Positions 37,658 through 46,845 of a stretch of 64,000 nt of DNA are shown here, in pieces. Each line of letters begins with the position of its first letter. The stretch's first letter is position 1. Position numbers and translations under genes: made by a program. The stretch is from Zhongshania sp. (GTDB taxonomy: Bacteria; Pseudomonadota; Gammaproteobacteria; Pseudomonadales; Spongiibacteraceae), in assembly GCF_029212375.1 (NCBI RefSeq), contig NZ_JARGNU010000005.1:97532-161531 (forward strand), in the 5' to 3' direction. The notes beneath the pieces were generated by a model. That model was given only the letters and a program-made list of their open reading frames with translations, was not told where the DNA came from and searched no databases.

Positions 37658-38500
37658 ATGACAGAACAACATATAAATTATCAGCGGGTGGCCAAGGCAA
37701 TTCACTATCTTAGTGAGCGACAGGCCGCGCAACCGAGCTTGGCTGAGTTGGCCAGCCATGTTGGTCTGAGCGAGTTTCATCTGCAGCGCATATTCTCGGA
37801 GTGGGCAGGTATCTCGCCCAAGCAATTTTTGCAGTTCTTGACCAAGGAGCGGGCCAAACAACAGCTGCGCAAATCGAGCGTGCTTGAGGCGGCGCTCGCC
37901 AGCGGCTTGAGCGGCAGCGGTCGCTTACACGATTTAATGATTAAAGCTGAGTGCATGACCCCTGGCGAGTATCGCAGTTTGGGGGCGGGTTTGCAGATTG
38001 CCTATAGCGTTCAAACTTCGGTTTTTGGTTACTGCCTTATTGCGATTACCCAGCGCGGGATCTGCAAAATGGCCTTTTTTGACGAACCGAGCCAAGAGGT
38101 CGCTGTACTGCAGGAGTTGCAGCAAGAGTGGCCAGCGGCAGATTTACAGCGGGATGAGCCAGCGCTAGCGGGCGTTTTTAGGCAAGTGTTTTCAGGTCGC
38201 GGTGATCCCGCGGCGCCGCTGCGGGTATTGCTCAAGGGAAGCGAATTTCAGCTCAAAGTCTGGGAGGCGCTAATGGCTATTCCCCACGGAGAGCTGTGCT
38301 CCTACCAGCAAGTGGCTGGGGCAATGGGAATTCCGTCGTCGGTGCGCTCGGTGGCCAGTGCCATTGCCCGCAATCACGTTGCCTACCTTATTCCCTGTCA
38401 CCGAGTAATTCGCAGTACCGGCGAATTCAGTCAATATCGCTGGGGTGCCCAGCGCAAGCAAGCTATGCTGGTGCACGAAGCAGCGCAAACACTAAGATAG
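37658..38500 (+). CDS. AraC-type regulator fused to O6-methylguanine-DNA methyltransferase (short Ada)
   Basis: The 280-residue protein has an AraC helix-turn-helix domain at about residues 10-100 ('SLAELASHVGLSEFHLQRIF'). This is followed by an Ada-type ribonuclease-like segment and the methyltransferase domain, with acceptor C247 in 'IPCHRVIRSTG'. It removes methyl groups from O6-methylguanine in a suicide reaction. E. coli Ada has an extra N-terminal zinc domain with Cys38 that senses methylphosphotriesters. That domain is absent here, so the switch controlling transcription must be different or absent. AATTACGCA repeats upstream may be its own operator. Confidence 0.92.
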   Translation: MTEQHINYQRVAKAIHYLSERQAAQPSLAELASHVGLSEFHLQRIFSEWAGISPKQFLQFLTKERAKQQLRKSSVLEAALASGLSGSGRLHDLMIKAECMTPGEYRSLGAGLQIAYSVQTSVFGYCLIAITQRGICKMAFFDEPSQEVAVLQELQQEWPAADLQRDEPALAGVFRQVFSGRGDPAAPLRVLLKGSEFQLKVWEALMAIPHGELCSYQQVAGAMGIPSSVRSVASAIARNHVAYLIPCHRVIRSTGEFSQYRWGAQRKQAMLVHEAAQTLR

Positions 38501-38694
38501 CTAATCCCTAGGTATTTATGGTGGCGAGTGTGCTGCCAATTTGTAGATGCTGTAATGTGCTCTTGCTATGATCCCTCTTTATCGGCAGTTTGGCTTGTTT
38601 TGCACATTGGCTACAACAATGCCCGATCATTGCTGTCTATTTTAATAATTAATACCCGCCAGTAGACAGCTAAATTCACCACAGTGGAGTACCT

Positions 38695-39216
38695 ATGGAC
38701 GCTATACCGCAATCACCAGAACCAGATAAATTAGAATACGCGGGCTTTTGGATACGGGTGCTGGCTTCCATTATTGACACCATGTTGTTTGGCCTGCTGC
38801 TGATTCCTATTTTTGCCCTTACCATGGGCGATGCCCAGTGGTCGAGTATGGAGCGTGAAGGCATGCACGCCTCAACAATGTCATTCCAGGCTATGGGGAT
38901 GAGCAGCGGCTTAAGCATATTGCTGAACTATATTCTGCCCGCGGTGGCCGTTATGGTGTTTTGGTTCTACAAGTCGGCAACGCCAGGTAAATTAGTGCTG
39001 AAGCTCCGCATTGTCGACGCTAAAACCGGTGGCAAGCCCACCACGTCACAATGGCTGATTCGCTATTTGGGTTACTATCTTTCTACCTTTGCGTTGATGC
39101 TGGGCTTTATTTGGGTTGGTTTGGATCGCCGTAAACAGGGCTGGCACGACAAACTTGCGGGTACGGTGGTCATTAGCGACAAGGCCAAGGAACCCGTGCG
39201 GTTTCAGGGGCGGTAG
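38695..39216 (+). CDS. RDD family membrane protein
   Basis: The 173-residue protein has three hydrophobic helices and the RDD hallmarks: 'YAGFWIRVLASIIDTMLFG' at the N-terminus (Arg and Asp in helix 1), 'SATPGKLVLKLRIVDAKTG' in the middle loop and 'LDRRKQGWHDKLAGTVVI' at the end. The family's function is unclear; some members are Na+/H+ antiporter-like. It stands alone, with a GTGGAG site before the ATG. Family assignment is firm, function is not. Confidence 0.92.
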   Translation: MDAIPQSPEPDKLEYAGFWIRVLASIIDTMLFGLLLIPIFALTMGDAQWSSMEREGMHASTMSFQAMGMSSGLSILLNYILPAVAVMVFWFYKSATPGKLVLKLRIVDAKTGGKPTTSQWLIRYLGYYLSTFALMLGFIWVGLDRRKQGWHDKLAGTVVISDKAKEPVRFQGR

Positions 39217-39307
39217 TAAAAAACGCGATCATATAGGCAGTTGCGGCTGGTAACGTGTATGGTAGCGATTTTATTTTTAGATTTTTGTAAACAGGAGAAT
39301 CAGTAGC

Positions 39308-39847
39308 ATGAAAGCCCCCTTTATTGCAGCTTTACTATTGGCTAGCGCGAGCAGCTCGGTATTGGCCGGCGGTGTCGCGTTTCGCTTTGGCTCAGACACC
39401 TTTGGCGTGTCAGTTGCTGGCGACATGAGCCCAGAAAGCAGTGCGCAACTGGACTGGCTACATCACGATGACGACGCCGACATGGTCGCCTTGGGCTTGT
39501 ATGCCAATGGTCAGCGTGGCGCTGTGAGTGGTCGAGTAGGGGCTAAAGCGATTGGTCTTGAAGGTGACGACGCCGATGTAAACGGTGGCGCGGTCGCGTT
39601 TGGTGGCGATGTAAGCTTGCCCTTAAATGAAATTGTGCGCTTACGGGCGGGCTTGTATTACGCGCCAGATGCGACGGGCTTTGGCGATATTGAAGGTTAC
39701 GATGAATGGTCGCTCAGTGCCGAGTTCAGTCTATTTCAGAACTCAGCTATTCAGGTCGGTTACGGCAGCATGGAGTTCGATGTAGAAGCGCGTAACAAGT
39801 TTGAGTTTGAAGAGGGCGGCTTTGTGCGTTTACAGCTGCGCTTGTAA
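39308..39847 (+). CDS. YfaZ family outer membrane protein
   Basis: The 179-residue protein has a signal peptide ending 'SVLA' near residue 20. It then has alternating amphipathic strands typical of a small eight-to-ten-strand barrel, ending 'FVRLQLRL'. The pattern 'YEGYDEWS'-like turns and overall length match YfaZ, a family of predicted outer membrane proteins of unknown function. ACAGGAGA precedes the start. It is convergent with pilY1, with a terminator between. Confidence 0.82.
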   Translation: MKAPFIAALLLASASSSVLAGGVAFRFGSDTFGVSVAGDMSPESSAQLDWLHHDDDADMVALGLYANGQRGAVSGRVGAKAIGLEGDDADVNGGAVAFGGDVSLPLNEIVRLRAGLYYAPDATGFGDIEGYDEWSLSAEFSLFQNSAIQVGYGSMEFDVEARNKFEFEEGGFVRLQLRL

Positions 39848-39869
39848 GACTGCGCCTAGTATTAAGAAT

Positions 39870-39902
39870 AGCCCTGCTTTTTATACAAGGCGGGGCTTTT
39901 TT
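39870..39902 (+). terminator. Intrinsic terminator of the yfaZ-like gene
   Basis: AGCCCTGC and GCGGGGCT arms (one wobble pair) with a 12-base loop are followed by TTTTTT. Confidence 0.87.
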
Positions 39903-39996
39903 AACGCAAAATTTCTAAAACGCGAAATAATAAACAAGTGCAGGGCGCTGCTCGAGATAGCGCCCTTATCGCCGCCAGTTTTTGGCTTGCGCGATA

Positions 39997-42900
39997 TCAT
40001 CGCAGTTGCCACCACGCTTGTCGGCCCAATTCGTTGCCCGTTCCCCGTTCAACAGTGAGGCCAATACTACCGCGGGAGCCGGAGGTGTATTTATACTCTT
40101 TTTCACCGGCGCCAATGATGCCTGGCCGAGTGAGTAATTGATCGAATTTTTTGGCGCTGGGCGGAAAGAATTCGTCGCTGAGATTGGCCATGTCGTCGTC
40201 ATTAATTAAGCCGTCGCCATTGATGTCAATCACCGTGTCGGCGAGGCGACCGCCATTAATACTGTCGATTTCCATTAGCCAGCCAGTGCCACCGAAGTTG
40301 CAGGGATCGGCCGAGGGAATGAGGGTAGGGAAAATCACCCTGCCATTGCGTAAAATAGCTTGGTCAATCACCCGCTCGCCAGCCCCGCCGGCGGCAGAAG
40401 GGCCTATTAAATCGAGATACCAACCGGCTTTGGCGCTGTAATCTACTGTGGTATTCGACACTACCCGAACAGCAAACTCAGCGGTGCCACCGCGCAGCGT
40501 GGGCGTGCCCTCATAGGTGATAGTCTGCTGCTGTAAATTACTGCGCGCCGAGATTTGGCTGCCGTTGTCGCGAATGCCGTAAAAACTTTGTAATTGCGGC
40601 GAATTAGCGACAAGGGAATCGCCGCGCTCAAAATATTTACCCGTGCCAAAATAAATCATGATGCCGCCATCGGGGTGGCGTCCAGAGGTCATCCCTGCGG
40701 TAATGGCCTGGGTGCTTCCATCGGGGGCTTTCGCTACAAATAATGGCTTGGGCGTGTTTCCAGATTTAAAGGCAAGCTTCCACTGGTTGCTGTTACTACT
40801 GCTTAAATCAAATTTCCACACATTGCCATTGAGGTCGCCAGCGTAGACATACTCGGCAATGCGGTCGCTATTGCTGTCTACCGCCAAAATATCGCCAAGA
40901 CCGTTATCGCTGCCGGAAACTTCGGTGTCTATCGCTTTGATTAAATTCCCCGTTTTAAGGTTAACCACAAAGAGCTTTACCGTGTCGCCGCTGTTATAGC
41001 CGTTGCCAAAAAGGGCAACCCAGTCACCACTTGCGAGCCGAGTCAAAACAGGGTTGCTCATACTCAGGCCCAGCTTATTGCTGGCGCCCGCTGTGGTGTG
41101 AAAATCCCACAGCACATCGCTGGCGTCGACGTTGGCGGGATCGCTGACATCAATGGCAAATACCGAGCCGCCACCCGCTGCGCTGCTGCCGACCAATATG
41201 GTATGCCATGTATCATCCCAATAGGCGTCTATCACGAGCGGCGAGCCGTCTACAAAATATGAATGGGTGTAATCGGGTTTTGTTAGCGAGGCCAGATTGC
41301 CAAAGGCGCTTTTGGGTATGTAGGCAAAACTCTCTACACCGGTAGCTGCATTAAAACCATGTAACATGCCGTCGTTGGCGCCAACATACAACATGGGTGG
41401 TTTGGTCTTTTTGGCGCCGAGGTAGGCTGCATAGCTAATGCCAGCGGTGCCAGACAAACGGCTAAAGCCGTAGTTTTGACCCCAGTGAAAATAGGGGTTG
41501 GAGTTAACAATGTCGCCAAGTAAGTGCGAGCGAACACGGTAGTTGGCGTTGACCCCCTCTAGGCTTTGGTCGCCCCGCAGCCAATTTACGCGCCGCGGGC
41601 CTTCAAGTGACACATCCGCGGTGGCCACATCAAGAGTGAGGGCTAGCTGTTCAGTTGCAGATAAATTATCCCACGTAAAATTAACCGCCGATTCTGCGCC
41701 CGTAGCAGGGCTAATCCATGTGAGTATATTGCGGTCGCCGTGAGCGGGTATGCCGCCATTGGTGTTAGTGTCCCATTTTTCTTCCGCTAGGGCGCCATCG
41801 CTACCAACCTCATAAGCCAGTATTTGCCCAGACCAGTCGCGACTGTCGTAGCGAGCTTGAAATATTATGGTGTCGGAATCTAGGCGGGTGGAGTTTGTGG
41901 CGATAGACGAAGATGAGCCAACTGATTGTAAAATTTGGGTGATGGCCGATTTTAATTTTTCGGCGATCTCTACCGGCTTGCTCGCAATTAGCAAGGCACC
42001 GCGACCGTTGATGGTGGCGTGCCACAAATCGTCAATAGCAGTGGGGCTGCGATTTTCAAATGAGGTGTGCCAGTTTGGTGGGCTGGTATAGGGATCTGCA
42101 GGGTTGTTTGGGTCATATAAAATGCCGCCGGTGCCCAAGGTAACGGCATAGGTAAGCATGTGTAAATCGGTTTTGCAGTCTAGGGCGGGTGGCGGCGATT
42201 GACGGTTGCACGCGGCGGCAACAGGGACTTGCCCAGTCGCAAAATCTGAGCGCAGGGGGTTGTCGTAATATTTCATGGCGATATCGGCCATGGTGGAGCT
42301 CGCCGTGTCTTCGTAGGGCGCGCCTTTGCCTGCGTCTTCATTACCAACACCACTAATGCTACTAACATTGCTATAGCCATCGGTAAAAAGAATGGCGGCA
42401 TTGGCTTGGCATGCGTGGGTAATTGGCGCGTCGTCGTTGCTGCGCTGGTATTGGCTACCGGCGTGATTGAGGGCTTCACGGTTGGGGGTGCCGCCGCTAT
42501 TACCGCCGCGAGAGTAGAGTGTGTTGTAAAAGCTATTGCGGTCATCACTATTGGCTAAGGTTTTCATCGTGACGTCGCTGCGGTTATTAATGGTGAATTC
42601 GCCAAGCCGCGCATTATTTACGTCGAAGAAAGATTGTGCGACGCCGGCACGGGTTGCTAAATGGCGTTTGCGATAATAGGAAAACCAATTGGCGAAGTTT
42701 TGCATCATGGCGGTATAGGCTGCCGGTGTCGAAAAATTGGCTGATTTAATTTCATAGCCAATGAGCGTACTTGAACCGTTGGGTGCATAGCCGGTTAAGG
42801 TGGCTCCGGTGTAGCCATAGCTGGCGGGTAGTGGGTTCTGTAAATAAAATGTAGCAGGGTAGTATTTTACCTTCTTGTCACTGGGGTATCCGGCGACACT

Positions 42901-43545
42901 TATATTGTTTGGGATTGTCATTCCCTGCTGAAATCGGAAGGTGTGGTTTTCGCTGTCGTTATCTATATCGGCAGTCAGATTAAACGTGGATGTCCCCACG
43001 TTGGGGTCACTCGGTGCACTGCTTGCTGTAATGTTAGAGAAAGACTTGCTGCCAACACTGGGCCACGGCACATAGCGATCTTCAGGATTAAAATAAGCTT
43101 TGTTATAGTCTGGGGAGCGGGCAAAGGCAAAGCTTGGGATCGGCGGCACGGCGTAGTGATCGTTATTGGAATCGCTATACACGCGCTTACCCGTGCCGGT
43201 GCCGTTGGGGAAAAGATAAATGTACTTTTTCCAAGTGTCGTTTGCGCCGCCGACCTTATTGAAATTTAGGGTGTCAGGCGCTGCAACATCGCTTTTATCT
43301 AGGCCAATAAAACTCTCGTTGCCGGTATGCCACCACAAGGCGCCATCGTTAGTGGGCATGAGCAGTTCTGCGTCCATGCTGCCGGAGTCGTCGATCGCAA
43401 TGATAATGTTTGGGGTAACACCTGTGGCGAGCGACAGCGGCGTATCGGCAACATCAAGCGCCGCTAGGCCATTGTTTGAGCCCAGTGCGAGCAGCATTAG
43501 AACGAGAGTGTGCTGTGCCCAGCGCAGGGCGGCGTTACCGTTCAT
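39997..43545 (-). CDS. pilY1: PilY1/PilC-type type IV pilus tip adhesin
   Basis: The 1182-residue exported protein has a signal peptide in the first ~28 residues. A von Willebrand A-like region has a MIDAS start 'DDSGSMD' (D52, S54, S56). The C-terminal half is the PilY1 beta-propeller ('YVGANDGMLHGFNAATG', 'YAGDLNGNVWKFDL'). The calcium loop before the latter is D-x-N-x-D-x-x-x-E near residue 890, with Glu where the P. aeruginosa loop has Asp. A second acidic loop 'DINGDGLINDDD' lies near the C-terminus. It promotes pilus extension and surface adhesion and is last in the pilVWXY1 operon, 17 bp after pilX. Confidence 0.95.
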   Translation of the reverse strand: MNGNAALRWAQHTLVLMLLALGSNNGLAALDVADTPLSLATGVTPNIIIAIDDSGSMDAELLMPTNDGALWWHTGNESFIGLDKSDVAAPDTLNFNKVGGANDTWKKYIYLFPNGTGTGKRVYSDSNNDHYAVPPIPSFAFARSPDYNKAYFNPEDRYVPWPSVGSKSFSNITASSAPSDPNVGTSTFNLTADIDNDSENHTFRFQQGMTIPNNISVAGYPSDKKVKYYPATFYLQNPLPASYGYTGATLTGYAPNGSSTLIGYEIKSANFSTPAAYTAMMQNFANWFSYYRKRHLATRAGVAQSFFDVNNARLGEFTINNRSDVTMKTLANSDDRNSFYNTLYSRGGNSGGTPNREALNHAGSQYQRSNDDAPITHACQANAAILFTDGYSNVSSISGVGNEDAGKGAPYEDTASSTMADIAMKYYDNPLRSDFATGQVPVAAACNRQSPPPALDCKTDLHMLTYAVTLGTGGILYDPNNPADPYTSPPNWHTSFENRSPTAIDDLWHATINGRGALLIASKPVEIAEKLKSAITQILQSVGSSSSIATNSTRLDSDTIIFQARYDSRDWSGQILAYEVGSDGALAEEKWDTNTNGGIPAHGDRNILTWISPATGAESAVNFTWDNLSATEQLALTLDVATADVSLEGPRRVNWLRGDQSLEGVNANYRVRSHLLGDIVNSNPYFHWGQNYGFSRLSGTAGISYAAYLGAKKTKPPMLYVGANDGMLHGFNAATGVESFAYIPKSAFGNLASLTKPDYTHSYFVDGSPLVIDAYWDDTWHTILVGSSAAGGGSVFAIDVSDPANVDASDVLWDFHTTAGASNKLGLSMSNPVLTRLASGDWVALFGNGYNSGDTVKLFVVNLKTGNLIKAIDTEVSGSDNGLGDILAVDSNSDRIAEYVYAGDLNGNVWKFDLSSSNSNQWKLAFKSGNTPKPLFVAKAPDGSTQAITAGMTSGRHPDGGIMIYFGTGKYFERGDSLVANSPQLQSFYGIRDNGSQISARSNLQQQTITYEGTPTLRGGTAEFAVRVVSNTTVDYSAKAGWYLDLIGPSAAGGAGERVIDQAILRNGRVIFPTLIPSADPCNFGGTGWLMEIDSINGGRLADTVIDINGDGLINDDDMANLSDEFFPPSAKKFDQLLTRPGIIGAGEKEYKYTSGSRGSIGLTVERGTGNELGRQAWWQLR

Positions 43546-43562
43546 ACACGGTCCTCGAGGTT

Positions 43563-44081
43563 TTATTCGCGGCGATAAATAGTGCGCAGCACAACCATGG
43601 CTCGGTCGCTGACCCCGAATCCGCGAGCTGTGATGCGGTAATTAGTAATTAATTTTACTGGCGTGCCGGCATCCAATGGTGCGACGGGGTCATCTATTTG
43701 GGTGAGTTCCTCAACATAAAATTGCGGCGCGCTCGATACCCCAGCGATGGTATTGACCGTGCGCCAGCCCGTGGCGGCGAGGTCGTTCCAGTCGGGCGGC
43801 GTGCATTCTGCCCCAGCGCCGCTGCATTGTTGGTATAGGCCATTACTGCCGTCGAAGGGGCCTGCAGAGGCGCCTTGCAATACCGTTTCGCCCTCGCGGA
43901 GGGCGGCTTCAGCGGCTTGAAACGCGGTGTTAGTGTCGCGCGCGTTGCCCGCCATGCGCTCCTGCAGAGTGGTAGACTGCAGGGCGCTGGCACAAATAAT
44001 GGTGAGAATTAGCATAAAAACTAAGCTTATAAGCAGTGCTGCGCCGTGTTGGGATTGCTTGCTTAGCGTGGCTGAGGTCAT
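43563..44081 (-). CDS. pilX: Minor pilin PilX
   Basis: The 172-residue protein has a short leader ending in 'QHG' before 'AALLISLVFMLILTII', a type IV prepilin-like signal cut after Gly13. As is usual for PilX/GspK-like subunits there is no Glu at position +5. 'MAGNARDTNTAFQAAEAALREGE' follows, the typical PilX N-terminal helix region. It is processed by PilD and helps prime pilus assembly with PilV, PilW and PilY1. It is 9 bp after pilW. Confidence 0.92.
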   Translation of the reverse strand: MTSATLSKQSQHGAALLISLVFMLILTIICASALQSTTLQERMAGNARDTNTAFQAAEAALREGETVLQGASAGPFDGSNGLYQQCSGAGAECTPPDWNDLAATGWRTVNTIAGVSSAPQFYVEELTQIDDPVAPLDAGTPVKLITNYRITARGFGVSDRAMVVLRTIYRRE

Positions 44082-44090
44082 TAGTGCATC

Positions 44091-45119
44091 TCACGGCAGG
44101 CGGTTGCGGATGGCGACAGCGGTGCTGTATACCTGCCGCAAACGCTGATCACTGGGCACCGGTGCGCCATTGAATATCAGGTTGTTTTGCACGAACTCGC
44201 CAGCGGCGCCAACGATGTTGTCGTCGGTGCTGTGCAGCAGTAATTCAATACGCACACTCAAAACCGCAGCCCAATTACCGACGGTGGCGGCGGTGTGGTA
44301 CACATCAATATTGCGGTCGTCGTTAGTATCTTCGCCGTAGCTAATTTGCATGTTTTCAACTCCTTCCACCAGTTCGGTGGCAACGGGCGCGGCGCCGCCA
44401 AGGTTGCGGGCCTGCACCCACAGCGAGTGAATTGGGTTGCCCGCAGGAGTGTTGCGGCCTGAGTCGCGCACAAAATAGACGAGTGATTGAAAACCCATAA
44501 TTTCGGCATCGCTGCCGTAAACCTTGCTGAGCTTATTCGTTATATTATTGTTGTTGGCATGAGCAATGGTGATGTGGCCACTATTACCATTGTCGTTAGA
44601 AACATTTGTGGCACTGAAGAGATCGGCGGTAATGCAGTCAGTAATAAACACGTAGTCGTCGGCTTCGAGGCCAGCGGGATTACTGTTAATTTGGATATTG
44701 GCATTGTCTGCGGCCATATTACCGGTGAGTGTCGCGGCGGGGGTGACCGCCCGCTGTATAAACAGCATGTCGGTATTTTCTAGCGCGTCGTAATCATTGT
44801 TGGCATCAACGTTGTCCTCGCCCACCAGTACGCCAGCGGCAATAAAATTCAAATCAGCTGGTGGATTTTTGGCAATCACATTCACGGGGATGCGCTGCAC
44901 GTTTGGACAGCCCATATAACCCGACATACGTATGTCTTTGCGCAGAAAGCTTACGGCAAAACGGCCACTCTCTTGCAGTCGCGCCAATGCTTCGAGCACC
45001 CGCTGGCTGCGCTGGCTGGCGAGGGTCACTTGAATCACCGCCGCGCTGAGTGACAAGCCGAGTGTCATGGCAATCATCAATTCAACAATGCCAAAACCAG
45101 ATTGAGATTGTCGGGTCAT
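44091..45119 (-). CDS. pilW: Minor pilin PilW
   Basis: The start is the ATG at 45119, which has GAGGTGG a few bases upstream. The longer open frame in front overlaps pilV and is rejected. The 342-residue protein has the prepilin signal 'MTRQSQSG', cut before 'FGIVELMIAMTLGLSL' with Glu at +5. A long pilin globular domain is rich in Asn/Asp near the middle ('DNVDANNDYDALENTDM'-like). It belongs to the minor pilin priming complex. It lies 10 bp after pilV. Confidence 0.93.
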   Translation of the reverse strand: MTRQSQSGFGIVELMIAMTLGLSLSAAVIQVTLASQRSQRVLEALARLQESGRFAVSFLRKDIRMSGYMGCPNVQRIPVNVIAKNPPADLNFIAAGVLVGEDNVDANNDYDALENTDMLFIQRAVTPAATLTGNMAADNANIQINSNPAGLEADDYVFITDCITADLFSATNVSNDNGNSGHITIAHANNNNITNKLSKVYGSDAEIMGFQSLVYFVRDSGRNTPAGNPIHSLWVQARNLGGAAPVATELVEGVENMQISYGEDTNDDRNIDVYHTAATVGNWAAVLSVRIELLLHSTDDNIVGAAGEFVQNNLIFNGAPVPSDQRLRQVYSTAVAIRNRLP

Positions 45120-45129
45120 GCTGCCCACC

Positions 45130-45585
45130 TCACAGCTCGGTGGTAAACACAAAGGACTGTGTATTGCCGCCGTTAGCATCGGCTTCGCGGCTGCGGCTAA
45201 TACGGCTTTCGTCCCATTGCACGGTAACCGTAAAAACATTGCCATTTTTGTCAATGGCGCCATCACCGGCAGTTAAGCGCGATCCGATGGCGGTGAACCA
45301 GTCTTGAATATCAATTTGCGCGATGGTGCTCGGCGTTGTACTAGGTGCGTCGGCACTGAGGGCGATAGTGTAATTACCCGATAAAGCGGCGTTGCGATTG
45401 GCGCGCATGCGATCGACTATTTCATAAGCCAGCAAGGTGGCGTGGGAGCGCACATCGGCAGTTTGATTGAATTTAATGGCATTGAGGTGAGTAGCAACAC
45501 TGCCCATCACACCAGTGGTGGTTATTAAGAGTGCGACCAAGACTTCAATTAGGCTATAGCCAGTAGAGTGCTGAGGTTTTGTCAT
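45130..45585 (-). CDS. pilV: Minor pilin PilV
   Basis: I start at the ATG at 45585, giving 'MTKPQHSTG' followed by the cleavage point and 'YSLIEVLVALLITTTGVMG', with Glu at +5. Two upstream in-frame starts would lengthen the leader without benefit. The 151-residue protein matches PilV in size, with 'EIVDRMRANRNAALSGNYTI' in the conserved helix. It is the first gene of the operon, with the promoter in the 252-bp gap before it. FimT/FimU, which usually precede PilV, are absent. Confidence 0.92.
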   Translation of the reverse strand: MTKPQHSTGYSLIEVLVALLITTTGVMGSVATHLNAIKFNQTADVRSHATLLAYEIVDRMRANRNAALSGNYTIALSADAPSTTPSTIAQIDIQDWFTAIGSRLTAGDGAIDKNGNVFTVTVQWDESRISRSREADANGGNTQSFVFTTEL

Positions 45586-45837
45586 AGCAAATTCCATTTG
45601 CAAGTATTGATCTACAGCGCAATACAGCTGGGGAGCATCATAGAGAACTAAATAAATACATCTTCAGAATTTTGGCAGACATTTGCGGTGATTGTCTAGA
45701 AAGAATCGCGTAGAAATAAAAAAGCCATGACTCATTTTTTCGGTTTTGATAATTACCTTGTGATTAGCGAGGACCTATTTGGCGGCCATTTTTTCAGCGG
45801 ATGGTTTTTAACTATTTGTTTGTAAACGCAATACTAT

Positions 45838-46344
45838 TTACTGCGCGGTTTTAAGTTCTTGCCACGTAAGGTGAATTCGCAAATCAAATTCTAATTGGTG
45901 GTAATTTGGCAACATGTATTCGCAGAGCTTGTAAAAGGCCTTGTTGTGATCGTGTTCTTTAAGGTGGGCGAGTTCATGAACCACGATCATCTCTAAGAAC
46001 TCGGGTGCTGTCGCCTTAAATAGCGAGGCGATACGAATTTCCTTTTTGGCCTTTAATTTTCCGCCCTGCACCCTCGATACCGCAGTGTGTAAGCCGAGTG
46101 CGCGGTGGGTGAGGTCGAGGCGGTTGTCGAATAATACCTTGTCGATTTGCGGCGCGTTGCGCAGGTTTTCCTGTTTTAGTTTTGTCACATAGCTGTAGAG
46201 CGCTTTGTCACTTTGAATATTGTGAACTTGACCGTAGCGCTGATTTAGATAGGCTTCAATGCGCTGCTCAGTGATGAGTTTGCGCACTTGGTTTTGTAAA
46301 TGCTCAGGGTAGGCTTGCAGGTATTTTAAGTTGAGATTAATCAC
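45838..46344 (-). CDS. YgjP-like (DUF45/M48-type) metallopeptidase; GTG start
   Basis: The 168-residue protein carries the zinc motif 'HELAHLKEHDHNKAFY' near residue 120 (HExxH with a second His downstream), the hallmark of the YgjP/WSS1-like DUF45 family. The family is predicted to be metal-dependent proteases; substrates are unknown. The start codon is GTG at 46344, with AGGCGA upstream. It is followed, in the same direction as DUF3010 and SelO, by the pil operon after a 252-bp gap. No signal peptide, so it is cytoplasmic. Confidence 0.88.
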   Translation of the reverse strand: MINLNLKYLQAYPEHLQNQVRKLITEQRIEAYLNQRYGQVHNIQSDKALYSYVTKLKQENLRNAPQIDKVLFDNRLDLTHRALGLHTAVSRVQGGKLKAKKEIRIASLFKATAPEFLEMIVVHELAHLKEHDHNKAFYKLCEYMLPNYHQLEFDLRIHLTWQELKTAQ

Positions 46345-46373
46345 TGTTATCGTCGCCTGCTGCCCGCCCTTAA

Positions 46374-46796
46374 TTACGCTGCGTGCGCCGCGTAAGCAAC
46401 GGTAAATGCGGCTTCTTGAAATTGCTTTAATCCGGTATCTGCAAACTGGATAGGGCAGGGATTTTCGGCAATGGCGGCTTTGAGTTGGCTGGTGTTTAGC
46501 ACCTGCACGTCGAGATTGGCAATTAACTGAATAGCGGCTTCGAGTTTAAAGCTGGCGGCGCCACCGGCAAATTTGCCCTTTGTTAAACGGCCTTTTATAA
46601 CGACTTTGTCTACGCTGTAATCGCTCATTAACTTTGCAAAGGCCGCTTGAAATTGCACAAGTTCTTCGCGGCCATGTTCTTTCGCTAGGCTTAATTTGCG
46701 GGCCCTGCAATCGGGAATATTAAATTGCTGTTTCTCTAAATTAAGCAAACAAATTACGGCATCATTGCCGCTGAGTTCTACACCACAAATTCGCAT
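46374..46796 (-). CDS. DUF3010 family protein
   Basis: The 140-residue protein opens 'MRICGVELSGNDAVICLL' and contains 'KVVIKGRLTKGKFAGGAASFKLEA', both characteristic of DUF3010. The first segment resembles an RNase H-like strand with an acidic residue, so a nuclease-like fold is possible but unproven. It sits between SelO and the YgjP-like peptidase, 29 bp before the latter, probably in one transcript. Function is unknown. Confidence 0.87.
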   Translation of the reverse strand: MRICGVELSGNDAVICLLNLEKQQFNIPDCRARKLSLAKEHGREELVQFQAAFAKLMSDYSVDKVVIKGRLTKGKFAGGAASFKLEAAIQLIANLDVQVLNTSQLKAAIAENPCPIQFADTGLKQFQEAAFTVAYAAHAA

Positions 46797-46845
46797 TTTG
46801 TATTCCTAGTTTTAGTTTTAGTTTTGATGTTTTGTATTTTAAAAA

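Noticed and set aside
45660..45690. TTGGCAGACATTTGC as a sigma-54 promoter near the pil operon
   Set aside because: GG-to-GC spacing is one base short and the orientation is away from pilV.
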